From: an uncultured Lachnospiraceae bacterium
GTDB taxonomy: Bacteria; Bacillota; Clostridia; Lachnospirales; Lachnospiraceae
Assembly (NCBI GenBank): GCA_902803625.1
Contig: CADCQV010000041.1
Location: 1-10,696 of the forward strand
Length of the DNA stretch: 10,696 nucleotides
Direction of reading: 5' to 3'
Part shown: piece after piece, positions 1 through 5,660 of the stretch
Position numbering within the stretch: the first letter of the stretch is position 1
Layout: each line of letters begins with the position of its first letter
Program-made: the position numbers and the translations under genes
The notes under the pieces: model-generated
Database searches by the model: none
What the model was told of the DNA's origin: nothing
What the model saw: only the letters and a program-made list of their open reading frames with translations

Positions 1-31
1 GGCCCGGCAAGCCGCTGAATTGTAACAAAAC

Positions 32-60
32 TTGCGCAAGGCGGCGTGAAAGGATATACT
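32..60 (+). promoter_or_regulatory. Possible sigma-A-type promoter ahead of the VTC-domain gene (weak)
   Basis: TTGCGC at 32-37 and TATACT at 55-60 are separated by 17 bases. The -10 box matches TATAAT at five of six positions, but the -35 box matches only in its TTG. If real, transcription would begin at about 67-68, essentially on the ATG at 68, giving a leaderless or nearly leaderless mRNA. The competing reading is that GAAAGGA at 48-54 is a ribosome binding site for a longer transcript, with a long 13-base spacing to the ATG. The two readings exclude each other. The 67 bases left of the gene hold nothing else recognisable. Confidence 0.2.
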
Positions 61-67
61 ATTAAGG

Positions 68-781
68 ATGTTGCAGGATGTATATCGTCATGAACTGAAA
101 TATCTGATATCCGAAAGAGAAGCGGCGCTTATCAGGCGGAGGCTGGGGGAGTGCGCCCATATTGACAGCCACGCTGCCGGAGGCAGCTATCTCATAAGGA
201 GCCTGTACTTTGACGATATATGGGAGAGTGCCTATATCACCAAGCAGGCGGGGACACTGACCCGGGAAAAATACCGCATAAGGATCTACAATTATTCGGA
301 TGACTATATAAAGCTTGAGCGCAAGGCGAAGCAGGGAAGCTATATTCTGAAAACCTCCGCCCGGATAGACAGGGAGGAGCTTCGGATGATCCTTGACGGG
401 GACCTGGCCTTTCTTGAAAAGAGAGAGGAGGAGGTCCTGAGAAGCTTTTATCTTGCTTCGGTATCCGGGGGTTTACGGCCTTCGGTGATAGTTGATTATG
501 ACAGGATCCCCTTTGTCTACGGACCCGGCACGGTGAGAGTGACCTTTGACGAGCACGTGCGTTCCGGGTTTATGAGCTTCGACCTGTTTGACAGGAGTAC
601 CCCGGTTTTTGAGATATTTGAAACGGGGAAGCTGATAATGGAGGTAAAGTATACGGAATACCTCCCGGATAATGTGAAGGATCTGATAGAGCCGGGTGCC
701 GCGGTGCAGCTGGCAGCGTCGAAGTTTGTACTCTGCAGCGACAGGATGCGGGACATACGCGGTTTGGAAAGGATCGTATAA
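68..781 (+). CDS. VTC-domain polyphosphate polymerase-like protein
   Basis: This is a 237-residue soluble protein of the VTC domain family, part of the triphosphate tunnel metalloenzyme fold that in yeast Vtc4 makes polyphosphate from ATP. The alternating charged residues expected to line the tunnel are visible. They are HELKYLI (E9, K11), KYRIRIYN (R70, R72), IKLERK (K82, E84), VDYDR (R146), TVRVTFDE (R157, D161) and MEVKY (E192, K194). An ASKF motif at 217-220 resembles the Ser-Lys pair near the end of the Vtc4 domain. There is no signal peptide or membrane segment, and the length fits stand-alone bacterial VTC proteins. The ATG at 68 lets the first conserved motif begin at residue 7. The DUF4956 membrane gene follows 25 bases later and is probably its partner. 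Family membership is clear; polyphosphate synthesis is inferred, since another nucleotide or triphosphate reaction is possible for this fold. Confidence 0.88.
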   Translation: MLQDVYRHELKYLISEREAALIRRRLGECAHIDSHAAGGSYLIRSLYFDDIWESAYITKQAGTLTREKYRIRIYNYSDDYIKLERKAKQGSYILKTSARIDREELRMILDGDLAFLEKREEEVLRSFYLASVSGGLRPSVIVDYDRIPFVYGPGTVRVTFDEHVRSGFMSFDLFDRSTPVFEIFETGKLIMEVKYTEYLPDNVKDLIEPGAAVQLAASKFVLCSDRMRDIRGLERIV

Positions 782-806
782 ACGGAAGGAGAGACAATAA
801 CAGGAC

Positions 807-1487
807 ATGAGCGTTAAATCAATGATAAAGAAGTCCATACTGGAATCGGATATGTATAACCAGTCCATATCCCTTAGCACCCTTATGACGATAATGGTGG
901 ATATGCTGCTGGCTCTCATCATAGGACTGATAATCTACGAGATATACAAGCGTTACTTTAACGGGGTTATCTACAGCAGGAGCTTCGCACTTACGCTTAT
1001 AGGGATGACGGTTCTCACCTGTATGGTAACTCTGGCCATCAGCACGAATATCGTTATCTCCCTTGGTATGGTGGGTGCCCTGTCCATTGTGAGATACAGA
1101 AGTGCGGTGAAGGAGCCTCTGGATATTATGTACCTCTTCTGGTCCATTACAATGGGAATAACCATCGGAGCCAGCATGTATCTTCTGGCGGCCGCGGGAA
1201 TGCTGTTTATGCTGCTGATAGTTGCGGTAATGCACAGACGTCAGGCAAAGGCACGTTCATTTGTAATGATATTCCACGGAAATGACGCTGCGGAAACGAA
1301 GGTGCTGGAGCTTTTGAAGGATATACCTCATGGAGTGAAGAGCAAGATCTCAAGGGGAGAGGACAACGAAGTATCCGTGACCCTCGACCTGAGCGAAAAG
1401 GAACTGGATATCGCCGACAAGGTACGGGGAGTCGACGGCGTAAAGGATGTGACTCTGATCTCTTACAACGGAGAGTATCATGGCTAG
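807..1487 (+). CDS. DUF4956 domain membrane protein
   Basis: This 226-residue protein of unknown function belongs to the DUF4956 family. Hydrophobic stretches at about 24-47, 58-80, 82-95 and 105-142 suggest four or five membrane segments. The family signature lies at about 84-120 and includes SLGMVGALSIVRYR and KEPLDIMYLFW, with several charged residues inside or beside the membrane. The soluble tail from about 150 to 226 has a strand-helix-strand-strand-helix-strand pattern that looks ACT- or ferredoxin-like, which suggests a cytoplasmic regulatory domain; this is inference. In-frame TAA at 798-800 makes the ATG at 807 the first possible start. The nearest purine-rich site, AAGGAG at 786-791, is 15 bases upstream, longer than usual. 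DUF4956 genes often neighbour VTC-domain genes, so the protein may anchor, regulate or provide transport for the VTC enzyme. Its molecular role is unknown. Confidence 0.85.
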   Translation: MSVKSMIKKSILESDMYNQSISLSTLMTIMVDMLLALIIGLIIYEIYKRYFNGVIYSRSFALTLIGMTVLTCMVTLAISTNIVISLGMVGALSIVRYRSAVKEPLDIMYLFWSITMGITIGASMYLLAAAGMLFMLLIVAVMHRRQAKARSFVMIFHGNDAAETKVLELLKDIPHGVKSKISRGEDNEVSVTLDLSEKELDIADKVRGVDGVKDVTLISYNGEYHG

Positions 1488-1564
1488 CAGCAGATCCGTT
1501 TACGGTTCTCCCGTACGAACCGGCCCCGTGAAGTGAAGAATACACAAAAGGAAAGGAAAAAAGT
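1488..1564 (+). other. Short intergenic region before ireB with a weak hairpin
   Basis: These 77 bases separate the VTC/DUF4956 pair from the conserved ireB block. CGGTTC at 1503-1508 can pair with GAACCG at 1517-1522 across an 8-base loop, and an alternative stem pairs TACGG at 1501-1505 with CCGTA at 1511-1515. No run of T follows either stem, so a Rho-independent terminator is not supported. I see no convincing -35/-10 pair. The right end is purine-rich, with AAAGGAAAGG serving as the ireB ribosome binding site. A promoter for the ireB operon would be expected here or inside the end of the DUF4956 gene, but I cannot point to one. Confidence 0.4.
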
Positions 1565-1834
1565 ATGCAGGATTTAGGAAACACCCAGATGTTTAAGGTT
1601 GAAAAAGAGCCGGAAACAGGTGTTAAGGTGGTTTTGTCCACAGTTTATGAGGCGCTTACGGAAAAGGGCTATAATCCGATAAGCCAGATCGTAGGCTATA
1701 TCATGTCCGGTGATCCCACCTACATTACCAGCCACAATAATGCCAGAAGCCTGATCATGAAGGTTGAGAGGGATGAACTTGTGGAGGAGCTGCTGAAGCA
1801 GTACATAAAGAGCAGCGGATGGGATAAGGATTGA
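1565..1834 (+). CDS. ireB: IreB family regulatory phosphoprotein (UPF0297)
   Basis: This is an 89-residue full-length IreB homologue (UPF0297, B. subtilis YrzL). The family hallmark is clear: EKGYNPISQIVGY (33-45), SGDPTYITSHNNAR (48-61) and ERDELVEELL (68-77). In Enterococcus faecalis IreB is a small cytoplasmic substrate of the PASTA kinase IreK and opposes cephalosporin resistance, linking cell-wall stress to kinase signalling. In that protein the phosphorylated threonines are T4 and T7. Here T7 is kept in NTQMF, but position 4 is leucine. The start has a strong purine-rich ribosome binding site in the bases just before 1565. The stop codon overlaps the TTG start of ruvX by three bases, so translation of the two is probably coupled. 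The ireB-ruvX-DUF1292 order is widely conserved in Firmicutes. No kinase gene lies in this window. Confidence 0.95.
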   Translation: MQDLGNTQMFKVEKEPETGVKVVLSTVYEALTEKGYNPISQIVGYIMSGDPTYITSHNNARSLIMKVERDELVEELLKQYIKSSGWDKD

Positions 1835-2262
1835 AATATCTCGGGCTTGACTATGGATCAAAAACCATCGGAGTGGCGGTAACTGATGCGACCGGTACCG
1901 TAATAAGGGAAGTTGAGATCATACGGAGACAGAAGGAAAAGACTCTCCGGCGTACCTGTGCGCGTATCGAGGAGATCATTTCATCCGAAAAGGCAGAGCT
2001 TATCGTCATCGGACTTCCGCTGAACATGGACGGAAGCAGGGGTGAAAGAGCCGAAAAGGCGACCGCCTTTGGCGAGATGCTGGCCAGGCGGACGGGTCTG
2101 CCGGTACGTTTCCAGGATGAGAGACTTACGACGGTGGAAGCAAACGGGATAATGGATGAAGAGAATATAAGGAACGAAAAGGACAGGAAGTCGCACGTGG
2201 ACAGCGTGGCGGCGGCCGTGATCCTCGGAGATTTCCTTAACAGCGGAAAGGACCGCGGATAA
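1831..2262 (+). CDS. ruvX: RuvX/YqgF family nuclease (putative Holliday junction resolvase, rRNA processing)
   Basis: This 143-residue protein of the YqgF/RuvX family has an RNase H-like fold and the usual length. The acidic catalytic motifs are all present: LGLDYGSKTIGVAV (D7) on the first strand, FQDERLTT (D96, E97) and HVDSVAAAVIL (D124). Family members have been linked to Holliday junction resolution and, in E. coli, to maturation of the 16S rRNA 5' end; which role dominates here cannot be told from sequence. Translation starts at TTG 1831, overlapping the ireB stop. The conserved first strand begins at residue 2, so no later start is possible without breaking the fold. GGATAAGGA at 1822-1830 lies directly against the TTG. 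The stop is separated from the DUF1292 ATG by one base. Confidence 0.95.
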   Translation: MKYLGLDYGSKTIGVAVTDATGTVIREVEIIRRQKEKTLRRTCARIEEIISSEKAELIVIGLPLNMDGSRGERAEKATAFGEMLARRTGLPVRFQDERLTTVEANGIMDEENIRNEKDRKSHVDSVAAAVILGDFLNSGKDRG

Positions 2263-2263
2263 A

Positions 2264-2524
2264 ATGGACAGCGTGGTATTCACACAGGAAGACGGAACAG
2301 AAACAGAGTATTTTGTACTTGCTGAAGCAACGGTCGGACAGAACTCCTATCTTCTCTGCACCGAGGAAGAAGAGGGAGACGCTGAGGCTTTTGTTTTGAG
2401 GGCCGTACCGGATGGGGACGACGGAGAAAACATTCTCTACGAAACCGTGGAGGATGAAAAAGAGCTTGAAAAAGCGGTGGAAGCCCTTGGAGAAATACTC
2501 GAGGATGTTGACATCGAGCTGTGA
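2264..2524 (+). CDS. DUF1292 family protein (YrzB-like, UPF0473)
   Basis: This small acidic protein of 86 residues belongs to the DUF1292/UPF0473 family (B. subtilis YrzB). Family features are the opening VVFTQEDGTETEYFVLAEA, the NSYLLC strand at about 27-32, and an acidic helical end holding EDEKELEKAVEALGEILED (63-81). No catalytic motif, signal peptide or membrane segment is seen, and the biochemical role is not established. GGAAAGGA at 2245-2252 is a good ribosome binding site inside the end of ruvX. Its fixed position after ireB and ruvX in many Firmicutes suggests a shared housekeeping function. Family assignment is strong; function is unknown. Confidence 0.9.
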   Translation: MDSVVFTQEDGTETEYFVLAEATVGQNSYLLCTEEEEGDAEAFVLRAVPDGDDGENILYETVEDEKELEKAVEALGEILEDVDIEL

Positions 2525-2589
2525 TGCGGCGGGAAGGCAGAGGCTTTTTCCGTGACAAATGCCCCGCTCCGGTTTTTTGGAGGTAATAT
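2525..2589 (+). promoter_or_regulatory. RNase J leader with a possible Shine-Dalgarno-sequestering hairpin
   Basis: This 65-base gap is the only real one between ireB and the right edge. GGAGG at 2579-2583 is a strong ribosome binding site six bases before the TTG start of RNase J. CTCC at 2567-2570 can pair with GGAG at 2579-2582 across a T-rich 8-base loop, which would hide that site. Further upstream GCGGG at 2529-2533 can pair with CCCGC at 2563-2567, competing for the edge of the first stem. The six T bases at 2573-2578 follow a GC-rich segment, so a leaky terminator is another reading. All stems are short, and the evidence for regulation is weak. Confidence 0.25.
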
Positions 2590-4266
2590 TTGAAAAAGTA
2601 CAAAAACGCATCGGGCTCAAAGCTCAGGATCATTGCTCTCGGGGGTCTTGAGCAGATCGGTCTGAATATTACTGCCTTTGAATACGAAGACAGTATTATT
2701 GTAGTGGACTGCGGCATCGCATTTCCCGAGGACGATATGCTGGGGATAGATCTCTGTATTCCCGATGTCACATATCTGAAAGAGAATATCGACAAGGTAA
2801 AGGGCTTCATAATAACCCACGGGCATGAAGACCATATCGGCGCACTTCCTTATGTTCTGAAGGAGGTGAATGCACCCATCTATTCCACGAAGCTTACCAT
2901 CGGCTTAATCGACCGGAAGCTTGAAGAGCATGGGCTGATAGGCAGTGTCAAGCGGAAGGTTGTGAAGCATGGGCAGTCCATAAATCTGGGGCAGTTCAGG
3001 ATAGAGTTCATAAAGACGAATCATTCCATAGCAGATGCCTCGGCTCTGGCGATCTACTCGCCTGCGGGTATAGTGGTGCATACCGGGGACTTCAAGGTGG
3101 ATTATACGCCTGTATTCGGAGATGCCATAGATCTGCAGAGGCTCGGAGAAATAGGGAAAAAGGGCGTCCTCGCGCTTATGTGCGACAGCACGAATGCGGA
3201 GAGGGAAGGCTTCACAAGGTCCGAACGCAGCATAGGGGCGGTTTTTGACGGGCTCTTTGACAGCCACAGAAAGGGCAGGATCATAATAGCGACCTTCGCC
3301 TCCAATGTGGACAGGGTCCAGCAGATCATCAATACCGCATATAAATACGGCCGGAAGGTCATTGTGGAAGGCCGCTCCATGGTGAATATCATAAATACCG
3401 CCCAGGAGCTTGGCTATATAAATATTCCCGAAAACACCCTTATCGACATAGACCGGATGAAGGACTATGCGGACGATAAGGTGGTCCTCGTGACCACAGG
3501 GAGCCAGGGAGAGTCCATGGCAGCGCTTTCACGCATGGCCATGAATATGCATAAAAAGGTAAGCATAAAGCCGAATGACACCATAATCTTCTCATCCACG
3601 CCGATACCCGGTAATGAAAAGTCCGTATCCAGGATAATCAACGAGCTGGAAAGCAAGGGCGCGGATGTGATCTTTCAGGAGGCACACGTTTCCGGGCACG
3701 CCTGCAGGGAGGAGATAAAGCTTGTATATTCGCTGGTAAAGCCCACGTATTCCATACCCGTACACGGTGAATACAGACACCGGCATGCACAGGCGAATAT
3801 TGCCGAGGAGCTTGGCTATGACCACGACCATATTTTGATGATCCACTCCGGGGACGTGCTGGAGCTTTCGGAGGAGAGCGGCGCGGAGGTGACCGGGCAT
3901 GTTCATACGGGAGCCGTATTTGTGGACGGTCTCGGTGTGGGAGATGTAGGGAATGTGGTACTCAGAGACAGGCAGCATCTCGCCGAGGACGGAATAGTTA
4001 TCATCGTTCTCACTCTTGAGAAGGGCACAGGACAGGTGCTGGCAGGTCCTGACATTATTTCACGGGGCTTTGTCTATGTAAGGGAATCCGATGCACTGCT
4101 CGAGGATTCAACGGAAATACTGGAGGAGTCGCTGGACACTCTTGCAGAAAAGGGTATCAGCGACTGGGGAAGGATAAAAGGCACTTTGAAGGATGATCTT
4201 TCCGATTACCTCTGGAAGAAGACAAAGAGACGTCCCATGATCCTTCCGATCATTATGGAGGTCTGA
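2590..4266 (+). CDS. rnj: Ribonuclease J (metallo-beta-lactamase / beta-CASP)
   Basis: This is a full-length RNase J of 558 residues, close to the 555 of B. subtilis RNase J1. The family combines endonuclease and 5'-to-3' exonuclease activity in mRNA decay and rRNA maturation in the cytoplasm. Visible landmarks are GGLEQIGLN (18-26), the zinc-binding HGHEDHIG (77-84; H77, H79, D81, H82), NHSIADA with H145, HTGDF with D167, TTGSQGE (302-308), HVSGHA (366-371) and PVHGEYRH with H392. The beta-CASP domain lies between about 210 and 370, and a C-terminal domain runs from about 450 to the end. All expected metal ligands are kept, so the enzyme should be active. Translation starts at TTG 2590, supported by GGAGG six bases upstream. 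The next gene, of the YlbF family, begins three bases after the stop. RNase J1 and J2 cannot be told apart here. Confidence 0.96.
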   Translation: MKKYKNASGSKLRIIALGGLEQIGLNITAFEYEDSIIVVDCGIAFPEDDMLGIDLCIPDVTYLKENIDKVKGFIITHGHEDHIGALPYVLKEVNAPIYSTKLTIGLIDRKLEEHGLIGSVKRKVVKHGQSINLGQFRIEFIKTNHSIADASALAIYSPAGIVVHTGDFKVDYTPVFGDAIDLQRLGEIGKKGVLALMCDSTNAEREGFTRSERSIGAVFDGLFDSHRKGRIIIATFASNVDRVQQIINTAYKYGRKVIVEGRSMVNIINTAQELGYINIPENTLIDIDRMKDYADDKVVLVTTGSQGESMAALSRMAMNMHKKVSIKPNDTIIFSSTPIPGNEKSVSRIINELESKGADVIFQEAHVSGHACREEIKLVYSLVKPTYSIPVHGEYRHRHAQANIAEELGYDHDHILMIHSGDVLELSEESGAEVTGHVHTGAVFVDGLGVGDVGNVVLRDRQHLAEDGIVIIVLTLEKGTGQVLAGPDIISRGFVYVRESDALLEDSTEILEESLDTLAEKGISDWGRIKGTLKDDLSDYLWKKTKRRPMILPIIMEV

Positions 4267-4269
4267 AAA

Positions 4270-4599
4270 GTGGACGCAAGGCTTTATGATGATGTGCTGG
4301 CATTTACGGAATGTATAAAGGATACGCCGGAGTACAGGGAGTACCATGAGAAAAAAAGGCTGATAAGCGCTCATCCGGAGCTTCTGGAAAAGGCGGAGGA
4401 GCTGAAAAAGAGAAACCTCGAGCTGACGGCTTCCTTTGAGCCGGGGAAGGATGTATTGGAGGAGCTAAAGAGTTTTGCGGATAAATATGAAGATGTTTTC
4501 ATGGAACCCGTTATAAACGAATATCTCCTGGCTGAATCCGCTTTCTGCAAAATGATGCGGGAAATATTGACCATGACCATGGAAAGGATAGATTTTTAA
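4270..4599 (+). CDS. YlbF/YmcA family protein (DUF964), short form
   Basis: This 109-residue, mostly helical protein looks like the YlbF/YmcA (DUF964) family. The typical pattern is an N-terminal helix with LYDDVLAFTECIKDTPEY, then a charged coiled-coil-like middle (about 23-55) and a final amphipathic helix near 80-105. In B. subtilis YlbF, YmcA and YaaT (RicF, RicA, RicT) form the Y-complex, which works with RNase Y in mRNA processing and affects competence, biofilm and sporulation. This protein is shorter than B. subtilis YlbF and has only two cysteines (C15, C93), so the C-terminal cysteines tied to Fe-S binding in the Ric proteins seem absent. Translation starts at GTG 4270, eight bases after GGAGG at 4257-4261, which lies in the end of the RNase J gene. 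Placement straight after RNase J suggests a role in RNA decay, which is inference. Confidence 0.78.
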   Translation: MDARLYDDVLAFTECIKDTPEYREYHEKKRLISAHPELLEKAEELKKRNLELTASFEPGKDVLEELKSFADKYEDVFMEPVINEYLLAESAFCKMMREILTMTMERIDF

Positions 4600-5001
4600 T
4601 TGAAGGTCAGACACTTCTTTGTAAATTTGGCGGCCATGCTGGTACGTATCCTTATCGTGCTGGTTCTGGTATCCTTCATATACAAGCTGGGCTTTAAGGC
4701 ATACGATTTCGGATACAGGGTCTTTGCCGAGGAAGCGATGTCCTCCGAACCGGGGAGGGACATAGAGGTTACCATTCCGATGGGATCATCAGCCATGGAT
4801 ATAGGCGAAATCCTTGAAAACTCGGGACTTATCAAGGATAAGACCCTTTTCTTTGTACAGGAGAGACTTTCGGAGTATCACGGAAAGCTTTCTCCCGGCA
4901 CATATACGCTGAATACCTCCCAGACCGCCCAGGATATGATGGAGATAATGGCCGAGGACGAAGAGTCATCGACTGAGGAAGCGGAAGATCGGGATAAATA
5001 A
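4600..5001 (+). CDS. YceG/MltG-like membrane protein lacking the catalytic domain
   Basis: This 133-residue single-pass membrane protein has one hydrophobic segment at about 9-34 and an extracytoplasmic part resembling the N-terminal LysM-like subdomain of YceG/MltG (about 54-119). Typical elements are VTIPMGSSAMDIGEILENSGLI, then FFVQERLSEYHGKLSPGTYTLN and the closing QDMMEIM helix. Full MltG enzymes, usually over 300 residues, cut nascent peptidoglycan strands; their catalytic domain with its essential glutamate is missing here. The tail after 119 is short and very acidic. The stop overlaps the trmR ATG by one base, and no leftover catalytic domain is found in any frame beyond it, so this looks like an intact short gene, not a fresh frameshift. 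It starts at TTG 4600, directly after the previous stop, with GGAAAGGA about 12 bases upstream. The position before trmR matches mltG (yrrL) in B. subtilis. Confidence 0.82.
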   Translation: MKVRHFFVNLAAMLVRILIVLVLVSFIYKLGFKAYDFGYRVFAEEAMSSEPGRDIEVTIPMGSSAMDIGEILENSGLIKDKTLFFVQERLSEYHGKLSPGTYTLNTSQTAQDMMEIMAEDEESSTEEAEDRDK

Positions 5002-5660
5002 TGATCGGAAACGAAAGGCTTACGGGGTTTATTAATTCCCTGTATAAGGGCAATACTCCTTTTCTGGATGCCCTCGAAAGGGAGGCACGGGATAATCGCA
5101 TCCCCGTAATAAGAAAGGATACCCAGGCATTTCTGCGCTTCATACTGAAGGAGCGTAACCCCGGAAGTATCCTCGAGATAGGAGCTGCCGTAGGATTTTC
5201 CGCGATCTTTATGGCGGAATACACTTCTCCGGAATGCAGGATAAGCACCATAGAGAATTATGAAAAAAGGATAGCCCCGGCTCTCCGGAATATTGAAAAG
5301 TCCGGATATTCCGATAAAATAAGGCTGATATCCGGGGATGCCGCAGATATACTTCCCGCTTTACAGGAAAGCTTTGATATGGTATTTATTGATGCGGCGA
5401 AAGCCCAGTATCCCTTTTACCTGAAGGAGGCTGACAGGCTCATAAAGCCCGGCGGACTCATTATCGCCGATAACTGCCTGCAGGAAGGGGATATACTGGA
5501 ATCGAGATATGCGGTGGAACGGAGAAACCGTACCATCCATAAAAGAATGAGAGAATTTTTGAAGGAAATAACGGCATCAGACCGTTTTACCGCGGCATTA
5601 CTGCCGATCGGAGACGGGATTGCCGTTGCCGTGAAGGATAATGAGGGACAAAAAACCTGA
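5001..5660 (+). CDS. trmR: tRNA 5-hydroxyuridine methyltransferase, TrmR/YrrM-like
   Basis: This 219-residue SAM-dependent O-methyltransferase is of the class I, COMT-like family. The SAM-binding loop is ILEIGAAVGFSA (57-68), followed by an acidic strand end at TIENYEK (83-89). FIDAAKAQY (129-137) and IIADN (154-158) supply the Asp and Asn residues usual for metal-dependent members, and the protein closes with LPIGDGIAVAVK. B. subtilis YrrM (TrmR) holds the same genomic position and methylates 5-hydroxyuridine at tRNA position 34 to 5-methoxyuridine. The neighbour trhP, which makes that hydroxyuridine, overlaps its end by 20 bases, giving strong contextual support. The ATG at 5001 overlaps the previous stop (TAATG). 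Without context, a catechol-type or small-molecule O-methyltransferase would be the fallback call. Confidence 0.88.
   Translation: MIGNERLTGFINSLYKGNTPFLDALEREARDNRIPVIRKDTQAFLRFILKERNPGSILEIGAAVGFSAIFMAEYTSPECRISTIENYEKRIAPALRNIEKSGYSDKIRLISGDAADILPALQESFDMVFIDAAKAQYPFYLKEADRLIKPGGLIIADNCLQEGDILESRYAVERRNRTIHKRMREFLKEITASDRFTAALLPIGDGIAVAVKDNEGQKT

Noticed and set aside
31..40. Perfect 10-base palindrome CTTGCGCAAG as an operator
   Set aside because: A single short palindrome is expected by chance, and no matching regulator or second copy is present.
3..65. Open frame running from the left edge to a TAA at 63-65, possibly the end of an upstream protein
   Set aside because: Only 20 codons are visible, rich in Arg, Cys and Lys, with no recognisable motif. 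The other two frames also close within 25 bases, so the true upstream gene end cannot be chosen.
473..922. Reverse-strand open frame of 149 codons across the VTC/DUF4956 junction
   Set aside because: It is antisense to two well supported genes, has no recognisable motif, and its composition looks like a reverse-complement shadow.
1501..1523. Rho-independent terminator after the DUF4956 gene
   Set aside because: The stems are five or six pairs with alternative registers and no T run follows.
4600..5001. YceG-like gene as a recent frameshift pseudogene
   Set aside because: The following sequence is trmR, with no leftover catalytic-domain sequence in another frame, and the stop overlaps the next start neatly.
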